Assembly: GCA_014529385.2 (NCBI GenBank)
Contig: CM043953.1
Span: 108,382,549-108,446,548, forward strand
Reading direction: 5' to 3'
Length of the DNA stretch: 64,000 nt
DNA from: Adiantum capillus-veneris
Taxonomy: Eukaryota; Streptophyta; Polypodiopsida; Polypodiales; Pteridaceae
In this document: in pieces, positions 57,526 to 64,000 of the stretch
Layout: the number at the start of each line of letters is the position of its first letter
Numbering within the stretch: position 1 is the first letter of the stretch
Position numbers and translations under genes: made by a program
Notes under the pieces: generated by a model
The model's database searches: none
Told to the model about the DNA's origin: nothing
The model's input: the letters and a program-made list of their open reading frames with translations, nothing else

Positions 57526-57965
57526 AGAATTTGGCCAATTTTTTTCTTTCATCAAAGAGAGAGGGGCCTTGGAATGTCCCCTTTCTCAATGTTTTTCTTG
57601 AGCATGGTACCTAGGGGATGTGAGCCAATTCCAAAGAATAGACAGACTAAGGGGACAACCTTGTTTGATTGATCTTTTAAGGATTCCACAACTATGTTGT
57701 TAAAGAGTAGTCCTAAAGAACTACCTAATCCTAGGGTGTGGGGTCCAAAGCCCAAAGCCTTCATGAATTCTTCTATGTATGACCAAGAGACTCAATCATC
57801 ACCTTTGTCAAGGTCAAGCTAGAGGAGGATACATTGCTCTTTGGTTAAGTTTTCATATTTTGTGTGGGCAGTCATTGTTGCAAAAATGTTTTTGTGTATG
57901 GCCTTCCTTTAATGAAGTCATGTTGGTGGGGATTAATCATCATTTTCAAGATTGGAGACAATCTC
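57526..57965 (-). pseudogene. LINE reverse transcriptase relic
   Basis: Read on the minus strand: RLSPILKMMINPHQHDFIKG, then GRPYTKTF, the conserved opening of plant LINE RT. It passes through a frame break to the frame 57552-57764 (MKALGFGP, LLFNNIVVE, PLVCLFFGIGSHPLG), matching the NG...RQGDPLSPLLF region of LINEs in decayed form. A second LINE relic at 61.9-62.5 kb has the same KSLGFGP segment. No catalytic FADD box remains. Confidence 0.65.
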
Positions 57966-58000
57966 ATTCTAGTTTGAGTGAGTATTGAGAATATATATAC

Positions 58001-59298
<1,298 letters not shown>

Positions 59299-59748
59299 GA
59301 TGACAAAATAGCTTGTGCAATACTAATTGTAGTGAAAACGAAGGCCAAAATGAGCCCGAGTGAGAAATCTGAGCATACTGAGCTCTATGAGCATACCCAA
59401 AATATTTTTCGATCTATGAACGCTCTCCAAAGCTCACATAAATCAAAGAAAGTGAGCAGGTATGTGCTGGAACTGCTGACGACTAAGCCTGAGAGGATGC
59501 AACCTGCTCTGATACCAATTGTTAGAATTAGGGTTGTAGGAAAACACACACAGCTTGGAGAAGACAAAGGAAGCTCAAGGCACACAAGAAAGAGTGTATT
59601 AGTTAGTGTGCAATGGAGAGATAAGATAGCCCTAGAGCGATGGGCGTATATACAATGCATGAGGGAAAAAACCTCCTAGCAAGGGAAAAAATGCCTCGAC
59701 GGTCCTAAGTGTGTTCACACACATCACTACCACATGTAGATGGTAACA
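59299..59748 (-). mobile_element. Copia 5' end: leader, primer site and LTR
   Basis: Matches 50210-50659 of element K. The leader is 59299-59502, the primer site (TGGTATCAGAGCAGG on the minus strand) 59503-59517 and the LTR 59520-59748 (229 bp). The rest of the element is absent: at 59299-59304 the sequence GCACAA, present in both partners, marks the join to the gag of the C family. Confidence 0.9.
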
Positions 59749-59890
59749 CCTTCCATAATTTATAATTATAGATAGTGTATAAACAAAAATAATTAATTGT
59801 TGTCCAGAATTGCTTGAGCCATTGGCAATCCTCCCCTCTGCATCCCAATGCTCTCTTCTTGATACTGGATCTTGCCCGTTTAGGAACATG

Positions 59891-59892
59891 TA

Positions 59893-59953
<61 letters not shown>

Positions 59954-59969
59954 TATATTTATATATATA
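59891..59969. repeat. (TC)n-(TA)n microsatellite
   Basis: About 28 bases of TC followed by TA with interruptions. Confidence 0.95.
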
Positions 59970-61267
59970 CATCCTTCCCAACACACATTGACAACATGGT
60001 TGTTCATCCTATAGACTAGGAAAACAAAAACTCCACGAGAAGACACACTCTGCGATACTATTCCCAATGCAAGACCAGACTCATCACGTAGCAAAAGGAA
60101 TGTCGTCACGAAGCTTGTAAGGGACAACAAAAACACAAAAAATAACTCCCTTCTTCCCACTACTATAGGAAAATCCTATGCATTGCGCCATACCAACTTT
60201 AATTGTACAATCAGTACCACCAGCAACAACAGGTTCCTTTGTAATATACCACGACTCCATAGGAGCGGAAACCTTCTCTTTTGCAAGAGAACAAGCAAAA
60301 CTAGACCCTGTACGCAAAGAGGTGGACCATGGACACAGACAAAATCATTCAAAACAAACAGAAAAAGCATTAAGTACATAAGTATCACATACGCCATGAA
60401 CATGTACCTTCTAAATTCTCAAAAAAGAAAAAACATCTTTATCAAAACTCTGCCATAGTTCTTCAACTTTCCTAACTCATCATATGGCTAAGACAAAATT
60501 TCTTGGGCAGTTTCCATATGCTATTTGCAAGGCATCTTGCTAATTTGCAAGGAACAAAATATATTCCTTCAACAATTAATCTCTTTAAATATTTCTTCAC
60601 ATGATCAACCAACTCTTAATATTAAACAGTAACAAATTATCAAACAATACTTTATCAAGCAATAAGAATTTATCAAACAGTGATAATTTATCAAAAAAAT
60701 CTTTCACTACTCTACAAAAACATATGCTTGTTTCTTGTGATACAATCACGTTTCTTGGACGGTTTAAGGAAAATTCCTAGAATTGACTTACTAGGCAGGC
60801 ATCCATAACGATAAAGAATCACAAATTTATCTTACCAGACTAGCAACATATGCGATTACCTCCCGTGTTAGAGGTTGGACGGCTTCAACTCCTTCCTGAG
60901 TCAATACCTCCGCTTGAGATACGATTGGAGTAGTTGATACCTTTCTTTTCATCTCCGGAACGGTAGGAGCATCCTTAGTGCTTTGAGTCACTCACTTTGG
61001 GGCCATTGTATCGTGATAGAGAAGAGGAAAAGCTTCATCGTGAAAAGTAGAGTTATGGCTTCCTTGCTTTCCGAGAAGATGGCAAGAGAGAGAGAAAGAG
61101 ATCAACTAAACAATCCGAGGGACAACACGATGGTGGTAGAGATGGCTTGAGAGAGAGAGGTGGAGGGTGAGAGGTTGAGGGAGGAAGATACCTCCGACAT
61201 CAAGGCAACAAAGCTTTTGATTTTGAGAACTTTTGTGTTTGTATGTCCCCAAAGGGAGGGAAGAGAG

Positions 61268-61281
61268 GCCTTTATATAGGC
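61268..61281 (-). promoter_or_regulatory. TATA box, minus strand
   Basis: CCTATATAAAGGCC read on the minus strand, a strong plant TATA box, with a CT-rich leader beginning about 15 bases downstream. Confidence 0.5.
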
Positions 61282-61442
61282 TCTCAAGAGTCAAAAGAGC
61301 AAGCTAAGAATAGTGAAAAGCAGAGAGATAAGTGCTTATTTTTTTGTGGACACACATTTCGATGCATGATTTTGAGACTCTAATTTTAGGAGAAGCTTGG
61401 CTTCCAAGAAAGGAAACTCTAATCTTGACTTACTTTCTTTGC

Positions 61443-61566
61443 CTTCCTAAAAATACTCCTTTCCTAAAAACGCTCTTTCTTTCCTAAAACTAATCCTTCT
61501 TTTCTAAAAATAATACTCATTTCCTAAAATTACTCTCTTTCCTAAAATTACTCTTTCTTTCTTAAG
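61443..61566. repeat. Minisatellite of about 17-20 bp units
   Basis: About seven imperfect copies of TTTCCTAAAATTACTCTT-like units in direct orientation. It lies about 170-290 bases upstream of the minus-strand TATA box, where subrepeats of promoters or LTR U3 regions are often found. Confidence 0.8.
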
Positions 61567-61949
61567 AGTGAGCTCTTATCTTTAGATATAGTCTTGAGGC
61601 TTACGTTTTCCATATCAACCTATTGTTTCCAAGTGAATAAGAGCTATAATTAATAGTTCCAAAGTCCGATTTTTGATCTGATTTTTCCGATAAAAAATTC
61701 TATGACTTAACAGAATGAGAACCTTGAATACTTTTGCAAAGTAAATGAAATAGATTTTTGTGTGTATCCAAATCACCATATTTTGTTGGAAGTTTAGAAA
61801 CCTTTGGGTGTTTGAGGCTAAACTGGCGGTGGCTCACTTTGATGATATTGTGTGTCTCAACACTGAGCTCATCCATGTTGTAGGAGCTATAGGAGGGACA
61901 ACATGTAGAGATAAAGAGTAGTGGCACCATTCATTGAGTTGCCTAGGCT
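61567..61949. other. Unassigned DNA
   Basis: No domain or repeat recognised. It lies between the minisatellite and the LINE relic. Confidence 0.4.
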
Positions 61950-62900
61950 TCTCATAGCACCCATGTTCTGGTTCCAGGTGTGGCAGGGTTGATGTCTATT
62001 GTTGACGCCTCAAGACACATGTTCTTTTCGAGTCAATATAATTTCTCTCCACTCACAATTGTGAGTATGGCAATACATTTACTAAGCAAGAGTGTGTCCT
62101 CTTTAGCTAGACCTAGAGCATACCACCAAATCACTAGGTGATTTATAAAAGTTGTCATGAAATCATTGGGCTTTGGGCCACGACTGTGTTGGATGGATCA
62201 CACTCTTAGTGCTGGCAGCCATTTTGAGCCACTCTTTAATGATAGAATTGTGGGCTCAGTCAAAGTCAAAAGAGCCACCCTTTTAGCCCCACTAGTATTT
62301 GCCATCGGCTCTCATGTTTATCATGTTAGAACGTTTGATCCATCATTATGGACGATATAGATCATGTCTAAAGGAATGATCTTTGGACACCTAGGTGACC
62401 CTTTGGGGGTGGGCATAACACACAAGCAAAGATTCGAGTGGGTATTGGAAAGAGTAGAATAATTAGCATACGTTAATGGTTAGGCCCAATTGGCTCTCCC
62501 CCCTTAAAATAGGCAATGGAGAATTCAATGGCTAGAATCAAGATGGGTGGTAGTTGAAGATAACATTTGGAATCCAGAGTGGCCACTGTCTATGAAGATA
62601 GTTTTGTGGAAGGTGTTGTGGGATTCTCTACTGAGGGTGACAAGATTTTAGCTAGAGGTGTTGGTTTAGAAAGGTGGTCAAGGTGCAAAACAGCCATTGA
62701 GATTCCCCTTAAACTTTTCAAGGAAAGCTCGATGAAAAAATGGTATGGCAGATAAGATATGCACTAGGATCCAAAGGACCTCAAAGATTGGTTTCTTCAA
62801 GTACGATCTATTTTTGGAGGGAAGGTGATGAGAAACCAATTGATTCACTCAAATAGTCAGATTTTGCATATGTTAGAGCAAGTTTAGAAGACCAGGAATC
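61950..62900 (+). pseudogene. LINE reverse transcriptase relic, plus strand
   Basis: Plus-strand text AYHQITR then FIKVVMKSLGFGPRLCW, HTLSAGSHFEPLFNDRIVGS, VKVKRATLLAPLVFAIGSH resembles the middle of plant LINE RT (the LEKAYDR, GFGP and QGDPLSPLLF regions). Further on HLGDPLGVGITHKQRFEWVL resembles the region after the catalytic box. Stops and a missing FADD box show decay. It shares the KSLGFGP region with the minus-strand relic at 57.6 kb. The 62567-62755 frame is continuing, unrecognised text. Confidence 0.6.
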
Positions 62901-62939
62901 ATTGAGTATTCAAGAATGACCTTTTGTTAACTTCTGTCA

Positions 62940-63430
62940 TAAAAAATAATATCTAATTCTCCCAAATGATTTTCTCATGTTAAACTGATCATTTAATATG
63001 GGGAAGTACCAGGGAGTAAAAGCTAGACTATTGGTAAGGCTGCTAGACCGGTCTTTGCAGGGATCCAAAGGGGGGCATTCTGCAAAAGAGCAATGCGCAT
63101 GACTTGAGCTTGAAAGACCTAAGGTTCAACTCCATTAAGACTTCCATAGGCTAAGGTTCCAAAACATTAATTGAAAGTCCAAATGGTCAAAGCTGGGAAA
63201 ATTGGATGGTGGTGGGAAGACTCAAAAGTCTTTCCACATCCCTATGAAGGAGGGGACGAGCCATGAGAGTAGGAGATGAGAGAGAAACACACACACATAC
63301 ACTCTAAAGCTTCCCCTTTACACAAAGGGAATACTAGACACATGTCAAGCTCCTAGGCCAGCTGCCCCCAAACACCACTCAAATCCTATTGGATGGCCAT
63401 AGAGGTGGACCAATGAGAATTAGGCTAGAG
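62940..63430. repeat. Inverted copy of part of the 20.8-23.0 kb element
   Basis: Matches the reverse complement of about 22130-22800 in patches: CCCAAATGATTTTCTCATGT near 62960 against 22770, and ACACATGTCAAGCTCCTAGG near 63340 against 22190. The order of patches is kept. It is therefore another diverged copy of the same repeat family. Confidence 0.6.
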
Positions 63431-63459
63431 TAAAATTAGTCTAATCAATTTAAAAAGGC

Positions 63460-64000
63460 TTGATAACAGAACCAATAGAATTTAAGCTCCCTAGAAGACT
63501 ATTGGACAGTCTATTGAGGGGTCCAATGAGCATCAAGCAGCCCAATGGCTTGCCTAATTCAAAATGTGTGGTATGCCAAAAGACGATGTTTGATAGTGTG
63601 AAGCAACCTGTATTTCTTCAACCGTTGCCAATCCCTAATTCGCCATGGGAGAGCATATCTATGGATTATATCTTTGGATTGCCCAAGTCTATCCATGGGA
63701 ATACAAGAATATGGATGATAGTAGACAAGTTTAGTAAACAAGAACATTTATACTTGTCAAAAAGACTATCAAGACCCATCAAATGGCAACCCTCTTTACA
63801 TCACAAATCTTCAAATACCATGGCTTGCCAATGTCTGAAGTGCTGGATAGAGATCCTAGAATGACCAATAATTTTTGAAAGGGTCACTTTGAGAATTTAG
63901 GTACAAGGCTAAACTTCTCTTTGGCCTATCATCCCCAAACGGATGGCCAAAGTGAAATAGCTAAACTAACAGTTGTTGATCTACTAAAAGCTTATGTCAC
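63460..64000 (+). pseudogene. Ty3/gypsy integrase fragment, runs off the window
   Basis: Plus-strand frame 63460-63864 and shifted frames after it. They include the second Cys pair of the zinc-binding domain (CVVCQK), PWESISMDYIFGLPKS with the first catalytic Asp, RIWMIVDKFSK, then after a frameshift EVLDRDPRM with the second Asp and HPQTDGQSEIAKL with the Glu. All three acidic residues are present though in different frames. It resembles the chromovirus type more than element C. The start is unclear; the first 30 codons of the open frame do not look like integrase. Confidence 0.85.

Larger units (their letters stand above)
59755..61290 (-). other. Possible decayed gene or LTR: promoter, leader, exon-like pieces
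   Basis: On the minus strand a CTATATAAAGG box at about 61270-61280 is followed by a CT-rich 270-base leader. An ATG at 61003 then starts a frame (MAPK, stop, VTQSTKDAPTVPEMKRK... AYVASL) ending at a donor-like CTGGTAAG near 60838. After an AT-rich stretch an acceptor-like GCGTACAG (about 60318) precedes another protein-like run (SLAKEKVSAPMESWYITKEP, GGTDCTIKVGMAQC). I do not recognise the product, and there is an in-frame stop. It may be a pseudogene, a non-coding transcript or a retroelement LTR. Confidence 0.25.

Overview
The window reads as a gene-poor, transposon-packed stretch of a large land-plant nuclear genome. The reasons are Ty3/gypsy and Ty1/copia elements of plant type (initiator-Met-like primer sites, a chromodomain integrase, Tat-like dual RNase H), LINE relics, and long AG/CT, CA, TA and poly-G/C tracts. 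Several CT/GA tracts lie inside LTRs. The species cannot be named from the sequence. I found no intact host gene, rRNA, tRNA or CRISPR. Almost every coding stretch is a broken retroelement ORF.

Left part (1-11.0 kb): unassigned DNA, then minus-strand Ty3/gypsy element A. Its 2.28 kb LTR is at 1909-4185, followed on the minus strand by polypurine tract, integrase, RNase H, reverse transcriptase (RT) and protease up to about 8.5 kb. From 8.5 to 11.0 kb lies a degenerate plus-strand coding relic of unknown family. It ends in a polypurine tract that abuts an LTR at 11019-11464.

Middle (11.0-38.5 kb) is a set of nested insertions. Plus-strand Ty3/gypsy element D (LTR, primer site, gag) is split by a 23 kb Tat-like element C (13178-36286, flanked by ACATA). 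D resumes with protease and RT at 36292-38465. C itself carries three later insertions: a 446 bp inverted-repeat element in its 5' LTR only, a roughly 7.5 kb inverted-repeat-bounded block just before its 3' LTR, and a 6.0 kb chromovirus in its 3' LTR (29575-35574, target duplication AGAGG, LTRs about 91% identical by eye).

Right part (38.5-64 kb): a truncated copia fragment; a 40.6-44.2 kb region with two copies of another LTR around possible captured host-gene pieces; and minus-strand Tat-like element F (about 45.2-55.6 kb). F's LTR is split by a nearly complete copia element K (45570-50659, duplication CAAAA, LTRs about 98% identical). F's RNase H is split by a solo LTR of the A family (53045-55160, duplication GCGT). 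Then come a chimeric copia fragment, two LINE relics, a gag fragment of the C family joined to a copia 5' end, a promoter-like region near 61.3 kb, and a gypsy integrase running off the end.

Inferred order: D oldest, C into D, then the inverted-repeat elements and chromovirus into C; separately F, then the A-family LTR and copia K into F. K is the youngest resident. Domain calls and identities were made by eye, without database searches.
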